NCBI RefSeq assembly: GCF_905147045.1
Contig: NC_065891.1
Coordinates: 9,557,001-9,621,000 of the forward strand
Source: Nymphalis io
Lineage: Eukaryota; Arthropoda; Insecta; Lepidoptera; Nymphalidae
Reading direction: 5' to 3'
Length of the DNA: 64,000 nt
This document shows positions 46,591 to 58,989 of this stretch, piece by piece. Each line of letters starts with the position of its first letter. Within the stretch, counting starts at the first letter, position 1. The position numbers were made by a program, and so were the translations under genes. The notes below the pieces were generated by a model that worked only from the letters and a program-made list of their open reading frames with translations, was not told the origin of the DNA and made no database searches.

Positions 46591-46614
46591 GCCAAGTTTG
46601 ACTCGAAGTTTTCC

Positions 46615-47290
46615 TAGAAAGTAATGGTCAAGAAAAAAACACTAAGAATATCGTAGGATAGTTTTGATGGTCAAGAAAGAACCGTTTAAGGGTCCAGGTA
46701 TAGCATTTTTGCTAGAAATTTTCGTCAACGCCTAAGGGAGGCTCTGCTCTTTGAAAGGATTGCTCGAAAAGTGCCTTTGCTAAAAAAATAATACAAGGAG
46801 ATAAATTTTGGGCTGCTTTTTGAAGCTCGAAGTGACTAGTAAAAAAATTGAAGGCACTCTAGATCAACACCAATACTGACAAATATTAAAAGAAACTATG
46901 CTATCTTATGCTGAAGAGAATCTTCCTGTTACGGGACGTTTCAACATAATAATGACCCCAAACATACAGCAGACATAGTCTGTCACAGCATTTCTTATGA
47001 AGGAGTCTGTGACGGTACTTGACTGGCCCGCAAATAGCCCAGATTTAAACCCCATGAAGCACATGTGGTTTGAAGTAAATAAAAATGTTGCAACTCAAGA
47101 AACAATACACCAGCTCTACGACAAGTTTCAAGAGGCTGGGAACAACATTTCTGCAGATACTTGCAGAAATTTAATAGCATCCATGCCCCATCGATGGAAA
47201 CCAACAATGGTAACCACTCGGGTTGCTAAAATCTTCTTATTTGAAAATTGGTATTTTAATAAATTATATTTTTGTGTCCTTAATTAGGTG
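46615..47290 (+). pseudogene. Tc1-like transposase relic
   Basis: Pieces of a DD34E transposase are visible. Around 46938-46975 lies FQHNNDPKHTAD (second catalytic Asp). After a frameshift, an open frame from 47003 to 47285 carries LDWPANSPDLNPMKHMW, then KNVATQETIHQLYDKF and LIASMPHRWK. In active relatives the second block reads NPIE.LW with the catalytic Glu; here the aligned residue is Lys. Upstream parts are broken by several stops. The copy is dead. Terminal inverted repeats were not identified. Confidence 0.85.
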
Positions 47291-48174
47291 TCCATGATTT
47301 CAAAAAGTATTTAATTTAAAGTTATTGTTAACCGTTGAAAAAAAAAATAACTATCAATTTGACAATGCCTTGATTTCATTTCCAGCTTTAATTTCACGGT
47401 TAATTGTTCTATCATTTAAGTATTAAAATAAGCATCAAAACGCTACAGATACACTCGTAATATAGACTTAAAGTAAATATTTATTCACATAGAACTATCG
47501 TCCCTAATTAGTTGGTAACGACGTATGCGTGTGAAGAACACCTATTTGAATTGCTATATATGTGTGTATGATCTTTTAGAAGTATTTTCAACATTATATT
47601 TTGGAGGCATCTAACATAACGTTTAATAATCATGTCCTATTATACTTCAATAATTTTATATTTTTGTTATATTTGGTTATAATTCTTGGCGTGTATTTGT
47701 AATGGTATTATATTTGTATATTGATACCAAATATTATTAATTATAAGAATTTATAGAACTTATCTAATTAGTAGCAGGGATTGTTACAATTAATTGGAAC
47801 ATCTCAATAAGACAAGAGCGTGTACTGTCAAAGCTAATTAATTTGTACGATTATTCGATTGATCACCAACATGTTAGATTGGTTTAATTTCCACATTCTC
47901 TTTGTTTATATTATATTCGAATAACATCCAACTATTTATTTACATGTAATTTAGTAACTATTGAGTTTCCTGTCGGTATTATATTCGTAGAATCAACATT
48001 CCAAACCTTACTTACTATTATTTATATTTACTACTACCTTACTAGTTTTTACATTTAATTTAATACATGACGACTCAAAAGAGCTTTTCGATTCTACTTG
48101 AATAAGAAAATAATTTGGTTTGATTTGATTCGTGTTATTCAAATGCTCATTTGTTAGTACTGTAGTATCGATGG
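47291..48174. other. intergenic AT-rich DNA
   Basis: No feature seen. Confidence 0.5.
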
Positions 48175-48400
48175 TGTTGTGGATAGAAAGCGTTTAACTT
48201 AATAGATGATAGTGAGTTATAATCCGAACAAGTGCCACTGAGTTTTTACATGGTTAATAAAAAACGAATTTCGTGTTTGTTGAAGGAAAACATCATGAAG
48301 AAACTTGTTTTGTATGAAATTCTGCTATGTTTATCAAATAACAAGCAGTGGACCAATATGGCAAAGGTCTTGACCAACGTCTTCGCAAGAGAGAAGGTTT
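48175..48400 (+). mobile_element. SINE-B, heavily diverged
   Basis: Ordered matches: TGTTGTGGATAGAAAGCGTT, AATCCGAACAAGTGCCACTG, GAAGGAAAACATCATGAAGA and GAAATTCTGCTATG. The 3' end is unrecognisable. Confidence 0.45.
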
Positions 48401-49724
48401 AATTTTACTCCGCAATAATGTTTAACATCGCTCGAAAATCTTAAATTGCTTCATTTTTACTTGTATAATATTCATATGAAATTGTAGTCAATCAAATTTT
48501 ATTTTAACGATGTTGGTAGAGTGGAATTACCAATCTCATACCTGAGTTGAAGTAACGGTGTTTGTTCAATGTCTTTTAGTTTGTGTTGCCAGTAACTTTG
48601 ATTGAAACTCTCCATATTCAGGTAAATTGGTAAAAGTTTCTCGATTACTTTTATACTTATTTTAACCTTTTTGTATTCATTTATGCGTATATGTTTTTGT
48701 ACTTATATTTAATTGTATGTGTAAACAATTTTTTTATGTAATTAATTTAAAAAAATATCCTGGAGTTTTCCTTGTTTTGATACCGTCATCAAAAATAAAT
48801 ATACCAATTAATTAATATTGTAAAAATATTAAATTATAAATATTATAATAAACATAAATATTAATTTGGGTAATTAATTATAAAAGTGCGAAATGATCAA
48901 GTAATAATGTCATAATAATTTAATAAAGCGCAATTTAAGCGCTTTGCAAACATTAAATTCGATACTTACACTTGCGATGCTTTAAAAATAAATGTAAAAC
49001 AATTTCTTGTCGTTATTCGACCATTTGCTTGAAAATGTAATTGAAAGCTGATGCAAGAAACGATGGCTGTGCACAAAAAATACAAATAGAGCCAGGACTT
49101 TTTGCATCGCTTACGTCCGTCTGCTATTGCAAGCATTTTAATTATCTTTCGATATACGAGAAGGAATAAGTAAAAACGCCTCACAATGAGAAAATAATAG
49201 CGGCCGGATTAGCATTCCATCCTTGAGTGCTGGCGGAGGAATGGAAATTATATTAATTTTGTATGTAGTCTTTTTTAATGCGTTTTTTTATGAAACGATT
49301 GCTTTTTTAAAACATATAACAAAATTTTATACGTTTTTGGGTTTTTAGTATTTATTGTAATGTAAGAAATGTAATTATCCTAACAATAAATATAAATATG
49401 AACTTTATTTGTCCACCAATGGGTTACCACCTTTTCACCTTTCATGGAGAAATATTTTAGAGACATCTGACAATATAAGTTGAAATAAATAAATCAATAA
49501 TTTAATGACGATGACAAATTACTATCGAAGTTAATGTATAACTTCTTGTTAAAGAAAAACGATTCTCCAAAAAATATAATATGATATAAATATAACATAA
49601 TATAATATAGTCTGTTCATCGGAATTTTTAGGTTGACATCCAGAATCTGTTGAGGGTTTGGTTGGTTTGGAACTTATTTCACTACGCTTCTCCGACGTAC
49701 GTTGCAGCTGCTACACATGAAAAA
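48401..49724. other. intergenic DNA
   Basis: Mostly AT-rich. A GC-richer segment around 49195-49255 (GCGGCCGGATTAGCATTCC, GTGCTGGCGGAGGAATGG) is not a recognised repeat. Confidence 0.4.
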
Positions 49725-49820
49725 TTCCTACTAATGATTTCCTTTACCACAGAACACATGACGAATTATAAATACAAATTTCATTGGTGTTATTTTCAGT
49801 GGTGAATCAAAACTCGAAAA
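49725..49820 (-). mobile_element. SINE-B fragment, diverged
   Basis: ATGACGAATTATAAATACAA followed by TTCATTGGTGTTATTTTCAG resembles the reverse complement of the SINE-B centre (ATGAATTATAATCACAAATT, then GGTGCTTGCC). Weak match. Confidence 0.35.
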
Positions 49821-50146
49821 TTTCAAAGGATTTGGATAAAAAACTATTATATTTTTTCTCCGATAAGGCATTCAGGAATTTATTTGATGCTTAATTCCTT
49901 ATAAACAGCGCTCCAAGCCCCTAACGAGATAGCGGCCGAGTGCATTAAAATTAACTTTCCCATTTTACCGGCCTCTTTAAACCTTGCACATTAATCCGAA
50001 ATACGTCCACGGATTTTGAGCATCGTTTAACATTTTACGGGAGACTTTTCTACGAAAAGTTGTGTATGTGGAAGTTTGTTAGTTAGTTAGCTGTCATATT
50101 CATTATTATGCGATAATTTTTTTAATTATTTTGCGATAATTTTTTT
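49821..50146. other. GC-richer single-copy DNA of unknown role
   Basis: The segment 49860-50050 (including CAGCGCTCCAAGCCCCTAAC and CGAGATAGCGGCCGAGTGC) is less AT-rich than surroundings, has no open frame and no second copy in the window. It could be a conserved regulatory element, unproven. Confidence 0.3.
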
Positions 50147-50325
50147 TTAACCCGGGCAAGCAACACTGAATTTTCATGTGCTTAATTTGTGATTATAATT
50201 CATCTCGTGCTATACGGTGAAGGAAAAAATCGTGAGGAAACCTGCATGTGTCTAATTTCACTGAAATCTGCCACATGTGTATTCCACCAACCCGCATTGG
50301 AGCAGTGTGGTGGAATAAGCTATAA
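50147..50325 (+). mobile_element. SINE-B, 5'-truncated
   Basis: Begins at AACCCGGGCAAGCAACACTG (B-box end) and continues through GAGGAAACCTGCATGTG, CCACATGTGTATTCCACC and GGAGCAGTGTGGTGG to AATAAGCT. Very close to consensus, so relatively young. Confidence 0.85.
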
Positions 50326-50476
50326 TTTGCTAGACAATTTAATACTAAACCCAGGTTCCTCAAGGTCGAATACTTATTCAAAAACATTTAATCTATACTG
50401 TAACATTCTTTGATACATTAATATGACTCTTATATTGTTTTTTGCTCTAATTCATATTGGGTACCTTAACCCAACT

Positions 50477-50755
50477 TTTACTGGTGGTAGGTGGTAGCCC
50501 AGTTCCAGATGACTTAGAAAGTTCAAATTTGGCATCCAGATAGGAGTTAGTTGGGTGAATACAAAGGAATAAATCAGAAATAGCTCAATCAACTTTCAGC
50601 TCGTCTGATATTCTACCGCCAAACAGCAGTACTTAGTATTGTTGTGTTCGGGTTTAAACGGTGAGTGAGCCAGTAAGCGATGGATAACATTTCTTATAAT
50701 GCCTATGTCTGTGGGCGTTAGTGGCCACTTACCATCAGGCCTATATTATAAAAAA
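50477..50755 (+). mobile_element. SINE-A with an internal replacement
   Basis: The 5' start (TTTACTGGTGGTAGG) and the part from CTCGTCTGATATTCTACCGC onward are SINE-A. The intervening ~90 bases are foreign, and the segment around GTGTAATTACAGGCACAAGG is deleted. Ends TATATTATAAAAAAAG. Confidence 0.8.
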
Positions 50756-51471
50756 AGAACCAAATCGATTATTATTTCGGTTACTTATAAACATTGCTTA
50801 GCGACTGAATAATTTAACACAAATGTCTCCATTTCTGGCTTTATTGATTTGATATTCGAAAGAAGAAGACGCAATTGTTTACAAAATAATTTAAAGACCT
50901 TTAATAAGCAAGAGACAGACGTGCGATTGTGATTTATATCCTCTTTTTATATTCAAGTCACACACAGACACATTAGATTGGGCGTCTGTAACACCGACAA
51001 TGGTAATTTATAGTTTGAATAGAGTGACACGGGTCAGGAAGGTTTCGGTCCTATAAATTAAACCTCGTATTTTAGCGGGTCGCGGTGTCACGCTCTATAT
51101 GACTTTTTGTTAACCCTTTACTGTGAAGTATGTATTTGACAATAGAACGATCGTTTTGTACTTATTAATTTTGTAAACTGTAGCCTTTTATAGGGATGCT
51201 TTTGAATTATGCCTCGTAGACTCACCCATATGTACAACGCATAATTTCTTGAATATAATAAGAGTGAGAATATAATTTTAAATCCTAAATATTTAATGTT
51301 ATATGTGAAAGTGAGTTTAATTATTTGTTTGCTTGGTACGTTTTCAAGTTTTAACTACTACATATCTTCATGGCATTTTGCATACAGATTGTCAGGGGTA
51401 CAAAAAAGGACTAAGGCTTAACACTCCCTTCACTATATTTTTAATATATTTGACTGACCAAACATAACATA
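50756..51471. other. intergenic DNA
   Basis: No gene or repeat recognised. Confidence 0.5.
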
Positions 51472-51767
51472 CTGGTGGTAGGGCTTTGTGCAAGCTCGTC
51501 TGGGTAGGTAGCACCCACTCATCAGATATTCTACCGCAAAACAGCAATACTTGATATTGTTGTGTTCCGGTTTGAAGGGTGAGTGAGCCAGTGTAATTAC
51601 AGGCACAAGGGACATAAAATCTTAGTTCCCAAGGTTGGTGGCGCATTGGATATGTAAGCGATGGTTGACATTTCTTACAATGCTAATGTCTAAGAGCGTT
51701 GGTGACCACTTACCATCAGGTGGCCCATATGCTCGTCCGCCTTCCTATTCTATAAAAAAAAAAAAAA
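51472..51767 (+). mobile_element. SINE-A, full-length reference copy with A16 tail
   Basis: Starts CTGGTGGTAGGGCTTTGTGC and ends CTTCCTATTCTAT plus an uninterrupted A tract (51752-51767). The A tail and near-consensus sequence indicate a recent retrotransposition. No clear pol III A/B boxes were found in its 5' end, so its origin is unclear to me. Open frames across it are shadows. Confidence 0.92.
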
Positions 51768-51979
51768 AACAATATAAAATGAACCCTTGTTGCTATACTT
51801 ATATTATTATGAGACTAGTTTACGAGATGTCCTCTCAAAATGAATGGAACTGCCAAGATTTTTTACATAAACATTTACAAGATAAGTAAATAGAAGTGGA
51901 TTGCAATTCAGTCGGGAAATCCTGCTTATATTCATGCCACGATACCGGACAACATGATTTGTATTTTGTAATGTAATAT

Positions 51980-52145
51980 TTATATAAAGCCATAACCCAG
52001 CGGATAGAATATGTGAACCTGACTGACTAATTGAAGGTTCAAATCCAGGCAAGCACTACTTTTTATTTATAATTCATTTTTGGTGAGGTATTATTAAAAA
52101 TGGTCATTAGTTTATCCACCAACCCACAGTTGACCAGCATGTTGG
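51980..52145 (+). mobile_element. SINE-B, diverged
   Basis: ATAACCCAGCGGATAGAATA (A-box region), AGGTTCAAATCCAGGCAAGC (good B box), then TATTTATAATTCATTTTTGG and ATCCACCAACCCACAGTTGA. Internal deletions. Confidence 0.65.
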
Positions 52146-52624
52146 CTACAATAATACAATATATAAAGGTGCTACATGAACTGTTACTACCCGCTTAGTA
52201 TCGATCAAATATTTGAAAAATCTAATACAATTTTACGAGAAGCTTAATATAATGGAACGATCTCAAATCTTCTACGTGAACGACGGGACGACATACAATT
52301 ATTATAAAAGGCTATAAGTTCGACGTTCAATTGTCCGGAAGAAAGTGGTTAGCTTTTCAATCCTCAGATTCAACCAATAATGAGAACAAATAAAATAACC
52401 ATCAATTACAGTTCAACTGATTGTGACCTCTCCGATTTTAGAAAGAAGAAAACAATTTATTCCGAACAACTTGTTTTTTTACTGATAAAGGGAAAGTAGA
52501 CGAATAATTTAACATTGCATAATACTAATTTCTTATAAATGAGTTTAATAGTAATAATTGTGAAACTAGCAATGTTATTGCTGAGAAATTAACGTGAATA
52601 TAATAATTAGTTTCTAAGTAAAGT

Positions 52625-52850
52625 AACCTGTACGTGTCCCACAGATGAACAACGGTCTACTCTCTTCTCGAGGGGAAAATTTGGAACTTATTCCGACACG
52701 CTGCTTCAATATAGGTTTCTGGATACAAATGTGGCATAATATCATCAAATATTTCCAGTGTTTTCCTTTAACGCCGATCTCGAGATGAATTATAATCACA
52801 AATTAAGCACACCACGACTTAATGGTGCTTGCCCCCAGGTATGCTGAACT
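52625..52850 (-). mobile_element. SINE-B, minus strand, diverged
   Basis: Reverse-strand order: GTGTCCCACAG, GGAACTTATTCCGACACGCT, ACAAATGTGGCATAATATC, CGAGATGAATTATAATCACA, AATTAAGCAC and ATGGTGCTTGCCCCCAGG. Confidence 0.75.
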
Positions 52851-54120
52851 ATTCGTATTAAGAATTAAAAAATAATTTTAAAAACATTTATAAAAACAGT
52901 TTCAAATATTAAAAAGTAATTCACATAAACGAGTTAAAAGACGTTACAAAATTTATCTATTTGTTTTTAAACTAAATCGGTGCTATTTTATTAAAACAGT
53001 CTGTATTTTATATTATGAAGCGGAGACTTTGTGTACGTGATGATCTCAGGAGTTACGATTCGAATGATTCTTTTTGCGAATGGTGGCTCATTTATTGAAA
53101 AAATATATATTAAATAAACTACTACAATAAGACAAAATGTGCAAAATATGTTTGTTAAATATGTAGAGGCGGTTGAAACTGGGGATGTACAGCGAGGTAC
53201 GATATTAATTGGAATGAGATAGAAAGCCAGTGTCTTCCAGTCCTTACCCCATGTCTGTCAGTGCAGGATGGAACCGATTATTTTTTTTTATATAAATATT
53301 AGTATGATTAAATTTTATAAATTGATTAAAAAAAGATTCAATCAATATATCCGATAAGTTTACAAAAAGATGTAAGCTACGAAATTCAAGAATCAAGAAA
53401 TTGTATGTTTTGTTTTAACAGTATTGAGCTTTAATATATTAAACATGTAATATAACGTGCAAAAATAATAATGTTATATTATGACATAACATAACTATGA
53501 AAATAAAGACGGTCTCATTGAAATAGCGTGCAGATTGTCCGGGCCAAACTTCGGCTATTATGACGGACAAAAATAGTTCGAGAAAGTTCACCATCCCAGA
53601 AACTAACGGCCCTCGTTATTGCCTTAGTTTGACAATATTTTGTTGTGGACAAAGATGGGGAATTTCTTGTTATAAAAAGCTATTATATCGTGGACAAATT
53701 AGTTGAGCTATTACGGCCATTGTATCTTTATATAATATTTTCTCTCATGATTCAAACAATTTCGAATTGATTGTTACAATAATATCGTTCACGATTGGAG
53801 TGTACATACCGCTGGATTATAATATTATTGTGGTTTCATTATGATTCAAATAATTAATGATTATTATTAACGATAATTAAGTTTATAAAAGTTAATATTA
53901 TGTTGCAAAAATTCCTAAAAAGAATATTTGTATTAATTACAATATCCTTCTGATTGAATTTCGTTCACGAAAAAAAAAGAATAATTAATGTATTTTGTAT
54001 TAAAATTTTCATTTCACTATTCTAATTATAGCCAGTTGTTTCAACGAGACATGATATCCTATATAGATCCTTTCCTCTAGATAGGTCTCATATTTAGTAA
54101 TGAAGCTAGTCCCGGGATGA
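52851..54120. other. intergenic DNA
   Basis: AT-rich apart from a segment around 53520-53640 (GCAGATTGTCCGGGCCAAAC, ACTAACGGCCCTCGTTATTG), which is single-copy here and non-coding. Confidence 0.4.
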
Positions 54121-54439
54121 TACAAAGGCTGTCATGAGCAGGGTTTGAATCGAACAGGTAAATTAATCTGATGCAATTTTACCTAGTCACCGAGAGCTTG
54201 TTTTATAGAGACTATAGTTAGCTCATTAATCTATAAAGAAATTCTTTGTCAGCGATGCTTCGTTTAGCAATATTTTTTATTACGTATTGGAAGTTTTTTT
54301 TTTATATTATTTTGTATCTATTATTATTTTGCGTCAAGTTTTATATTAACATAGAGTATATTAAATGGAAGATTTTTTTTTAAAATTTATATAAATAGTA
54401 TTAAGTATTAAGAAATCATGATGAATAATGTCATTTGAT

Positions 54440-54545
54440 GACGCGTCAATAGCGCATTAGTTTACGGGTTGTATAGCGATGTAAAAGTCGCAGGTTACGT
54501 TCCGACTTCTTGGCTATTGTCGTCCTCACTCACACACACAAGCTG
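54440..54545 (+). mobile_element. SINE-E, tRNA-headed
   Basis: GACGCGTCAATAGCGCATTA, GTTTACGGGTTGTATAGCGA, TGTAAAAGTCGCAGGTTACG and GCTATTGTCGTCCTC are shared, in order and opposite orientation, with 57470-57600. It is a fifth repeat family with a tRNA-like region. Confidence 0.65.
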
Positions 54546-57120
54546 TACGCTTAATTGGAGGGGTAAATAGGAATATTAATAAATTCTAAAAAAAGGGCAT
54601 TTCTATTATTTAAAAAAAATATCTTGTTAATTATTGATCGATATTTACGAACAATATAAGATAATGTAATAATAGTTTAGTTTTAATAATTATACGGCTA
54701 AACACATTTATATATTATTATCATAGCAATTAATTACGATATAAATTATATACTATTCACCAATAAGGGTTTTCTATTTGACTACGGCACCTTAAAATAC
54801 CAATAATAAAACCGGCGCTACCATTATGGAGGGAATGTAATTAATTGGTTGGTTATGGAGAGGCGTTTTTTGCTGTCCTTTTGGACTCTGACCCCAGAGG
54901 GTTTATTTACGTACTAATTGAAATTGAAAATATTTCATAGTCGATTTGATGCGTGAAAGCGCCAACCGTAAAATATGATAATTTGCCATCTCTTGTTTAA
55001 CACATCGGTAAATTTTGAATAAATACAGTCTATTATATATAAATGGTATAGTGCTTATAACAACTTCGTATAAGTAAATGAATTACTTAAATATTTTATC
55101 TTTCATTTCGAAATTTATTATTCTATTAAATTTTATTATATAAATTACTATATTATGAAAGGTAAATAGAATATATAATTGAAGCATATATTCTATTTCT
55201 ACTAACTTTCAACGCATAGCTAATAATCGCATTGAAATTCGGGCAAGGAAAATATTCTTCACGTGATCGGCAATGAAAGAAAACACCATGTCTATATTTC
55301 TACCAACTTGCAGTGGTACACCTGGTAGACTAAACTCCAAGGTCTTCTTCTTAATAGGAAATTTCGTGTTGTTGTTTGGACTGTTACTATTATACAAGGT
55401 CTATATATAAAAACAATTTAAATAAAGTAATAAATTGAGTTAAGAGTTGTCAAAGGAGAATAACAACGGATAAAAGTATTTCCTGCATCAACGATCGTTT
55501 TCTAAGTTCTTCTGACCAAATAGATAATCTCGTGTTTTGTCAAAGGGGTAGGCTTCGGATTCCCAGATGTATCAGACTGGTCAGGCTTTGAAAGCGAGTC
55601 GTTGTAAAGAAAAACAAGGGTTGGATATCCTCATTGGTTCGCAGCTCACGACCTCACTTTGTTAAGAAAACACCGCCCGCCCTTTGATGTTTTGAGCGCG
55701 TTTTTTAATGCATACCTTGAAGGGAATTATTGATAGCTACGAAAGATTTGGGTAATCGATTTAGGTGTTTGACTTTTTGTTGAAAATATTTTTTTATATG
55801 TTTATGAATTGAAATTCTGATACTTTTGAAAATTATTTAAAGCTATTTACAAGTCGAAATTCGTAATAAGTTGTTTTAACCGATAATTGGCGAGTCTTTT
55901 TACTGAAAAAAACTTTTCAATAAAATATTTCCCTTCTACAATCCCCAGAAGCCATAAAGAATCTAAATTAATATTCGTTCTTTTATTTACCTTAATTTCA
56001 AAGTTGCGGATTTATTCAAATTTTTCAAACGATACGATTCTCAAACGGTACTACGAGGTAACTCACATAAAAACTTGGATCATTTTTCAAACGTAACGCC
56101 ACTCCTTAAAGGCATTCAGGAGGTTCGATTCGTGTTTCTTATCCTTCATTCATTAGCAAGTTCAATCAGAAGGCCACAGCCTGCGGTTATTTATTACCTT
56201 ACATCGGCCCTAACAATTACGAAGAAGGAAAAAGTTTCTCCATTACTGGCCCTTGGGAGGGTTTTCATACAAAAAAGAAATTGTACATGTTACCGTATAG
56301 CGCGAAATGGATTCCCAATTTCGATTTATATTCCATCCGTAATCGCTATTGTACGAAATGTATATCGAATTATACAAATGCTATATTGAACGTTTAAATA
56401 AAATATTAAATAAGAAGAATAAATATAAGAGGTACATTATTTGAAAATACTTTAAAAATGTATTTATTATAAAGTTTAGTGTATTGTATCGCCAGCACCA
56501 GGATGTGCAGAATTTCAGCTCAATAGATGTGGAACTGGTCTAAAAGACATGTGAAGTCAAATGAAAGCTTGTATTAACTAGGAACAAAATATAACCTAAA
56601 AATAGTCGAAGATATTGACAAAATAATTATAAATCAATCAATATGTGGTACAATTTAAAATTAATTAGATAGATTCCAGTAACGACAGCAGATAGTAGCT
56701 CATTAGCAGATGAAATGTGTGGACATTCGAAAATATACATCTTTATTTTGTGTAATATAAAGTCAACTGGCAATCCAAGAACTGTCAGGTCAAAATACAA
56801 CATTGTCACGAATTATATAGCAGTTCAAGGAGAGGTTTTATTAAATTTCAATTTGTAGATTTGTGTTCGGATTGTCGGCACACCTGCTGACAGGATTACG
56901 TTCGGTCGGACACGTGCTGCGACCGTTAGGTGCGGATATATAAAATGTAGGAAAGTCTAAGTGAAATGTATTGTATTGTTCGCTAGAAGGGTTCTCCGCC
57001 CTAATAGATCGTGTTTGTTTTATTCGACTGCCTAAGTTTTCCTATTTCTAGAAGGAGTTTTGCTAGTCTGTTTGTCCTTCAATATAATCGTTTTACGAAT
57101 TATCCTTACTCAACCCGTGC
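54546..57120. other. intergenic DNA with less AT-rich single-copy patches
   Basis: Patches at 54805-54990, 55490-55720 and 56090-56350 have more balanced composition, no convincing ORF and no second copy here. The open frame at 56075-56389 (up to 104 codons) shows no family resemblance or exon structure and is not called. Confidence 0.35.
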
Positions 57121-57469
57121 AAAGCCGGAAAGGGTGGGGCTGTGTACATATGTATATATGTAGGGCTTTCCACTGTATCATGTATCAGTTTTAACTAACA
57201 GTTGCTTAACTTATAATGTTAAATTTAGGCTCGATGTAGTTGAACATAGCTTGCAGCTGTGGTACTTGCATAGCCCCAGTCAAGCGAGCTGGTTGAATAT
57301 TCAGAGACCACCTGTGCCTTGTTATTATCTCGTTATGGGCTTTTGTATTTCTATTATTTGTTAGAAGCAAACATATATAAATATTCATTTAAATGAATTA
57401 CATTTCTTAATACTCAACAAATTCCAGCTACGTATTATTATTTACGTTATATATCATAAATGATTATAT

Positions 57470-57600
57470 TTTAGTTGGCGAGGACGACAATAATCCAAGG
57501 GGCCAGGATCGAACCTGTGACTTTTACATTGCTAGGCGGCCCGTAAACCATTACATGCGCTATTGACGCTTGAATCGATTAGGTGACCCATTGCCAGTCT
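57470..57600 (-). mobile_element. SINE-E, minus strand
   Basis: On the minus strand: CGTCAATAGCGCATGTAATG, GTTTACGGGCCGCCTAGCAA, TGTAAAAGTCACAGGTTCGA (B box) and ATTGTCGTCCTCGCC. Better preserved than the partner at 54440. Confidence 0.7.
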
Positions 57601-58094
57601 GACAATTTATGAGAAATAAATAATAAAAAAAATGGTAAAAAAATATGAATTTTTAACATTTACGTTGTTACTATCGAAGTATAAAATAAATTTATGTTAA
57701 AGTTAAAGTGCTTAGTCAAAAACAAACATTTTTTATTAATAAAATATACTATAAAATATTTCTATTTTTGAGAATATTTATAATATGTCAATCACTACTT
57801 ATATTGGATATGTTATTACAGCCGCAAGGGTTGTAACGACATATTATATTCTGGATTAACATTATTTAATATTCAATACCCATGACCTTATTTATCTTCT
57901 TCTTTAGAAAGTGAAATCAATAATGATAGAAAGAGAAGTCTGTGTTTAATTAAACAACCTCTAAGCCACGTTTATAAGTAAGGCCGATAGATATTAAAGA
58001 TAATCTTCCAAACGTATAATATATTGAAACAATAAATTTCGCCGTAATTGAATGGAGAACAGTTATTATGTATAGTAAAGCCTATTTCCTTCCT
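57601..58094. other. intergenic AT-rich DNA
   Basis: No feature seen. Confidence 0.5.
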
Positions 58095-58207
58095 TGGGAC
58101 TCAAGCTTGCTATCAAATTGCGTATCAAATATCATCAAAATCGGTTCAGTGGTTTAGTCGTGAAAGCGTAACACACACAAAGTGAGTTACTGTCACATTT
58201 ATAATAT
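58095..58207 (+). repeat. dispersed repeat with ATCAAAATCGG...GAAAGCGTAACA end
   Basis: TATCATCAAAATCGGTTCAG, GGTTTAGTCGTGAAAGCG and TAACACACACAAAG match the motif string at 14715-14890. A SINE-B has inserted just past its end. Confidence 0.55.
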
Positions 58208-58208
58208 A

Positions 58209-58497
58209 GATTACTGATATACAGTAACAGCCTGTTAATGACCCATTGCTGGGCTAAAGCCTTCTCTCCATTATGTGGAGAAGGTTTAGAGCTTATTCCA
58301 CCACGCTGCTCCAATGCGGGTGGGTAGAATACACATGTGGCAGAATTTCAATGAAATTAGACTCATGCAGGTTAGGTATAAACACACAAATTAAGAACAT
58401 GAAAATTCATTGGTGCTTGCTCGGGTATAAAAACACGATCATCCGTTAAGATTCACGCGTCCTGACCACTAGGTCATTTCGGCTGATTACTGATATA
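58209..58497 (-). mobile_element. SINE-B, full-length, with 13-bp target duplication
   Basis: The copy occupies 58222-58484, from GTAACAGCCTGTTAATGACC to GACCACTAGGTCATTTCGGC (head). GATTACTGATATA is present at both 58209-58221 and 58485-58497, a perfect 13-bp target-site duplication that fixes the element's boundaries. On the element strand it starts at GCCGAAATGACC and ends at CTGTTACTG. Confidence 0.92.
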
Positions 58498-58989
58498 ATC
58501 AATGTGATATTCAATTGAGCTATATTGAATAAATTTACAAAGCAATGAATTCAATTATTTGCTAAATCCAACATATATTTAAATAAAATGACAGTTTATA
58601 TAAATGACGTTTAAATTCAAGATAAATTTCACTCTAAAAACACTGAAAGAGCGTGCGTGCCAGACATACTTACAGTGCTCAAATGAAATGTAAATACAAA
58701 TGTAGGACGCCTTTTGCAGTCAGAATGAGAAACGAAATCACTGTTTATACTGCGATCTAAAGCCTGGGCTTTAATTATCCAAGTTATTATATCATTCCAG
58801 GAAGTGTGTCATGTATGTGACAGTAGTATATATTATGAGATATATCTCTGTAACAATATAAGCTCTTTTGTGAACGTATGATTTATTTGCTTAAAACTAT
58901 AATTACCTTATAATATTGCTTATTTATTTAACTAAGCAATTGAAACAGGGGTCCCTTGATAACTGATGCGGAAAAAGCATATTCTAATT

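Noticed and set aside
56075..56389. Plus-strand 104-codon open frame
   Set aside because: No family resemblance, no good start context, no flanking splice signals and no repeat match. Probably chance in less AT-rich DNA.
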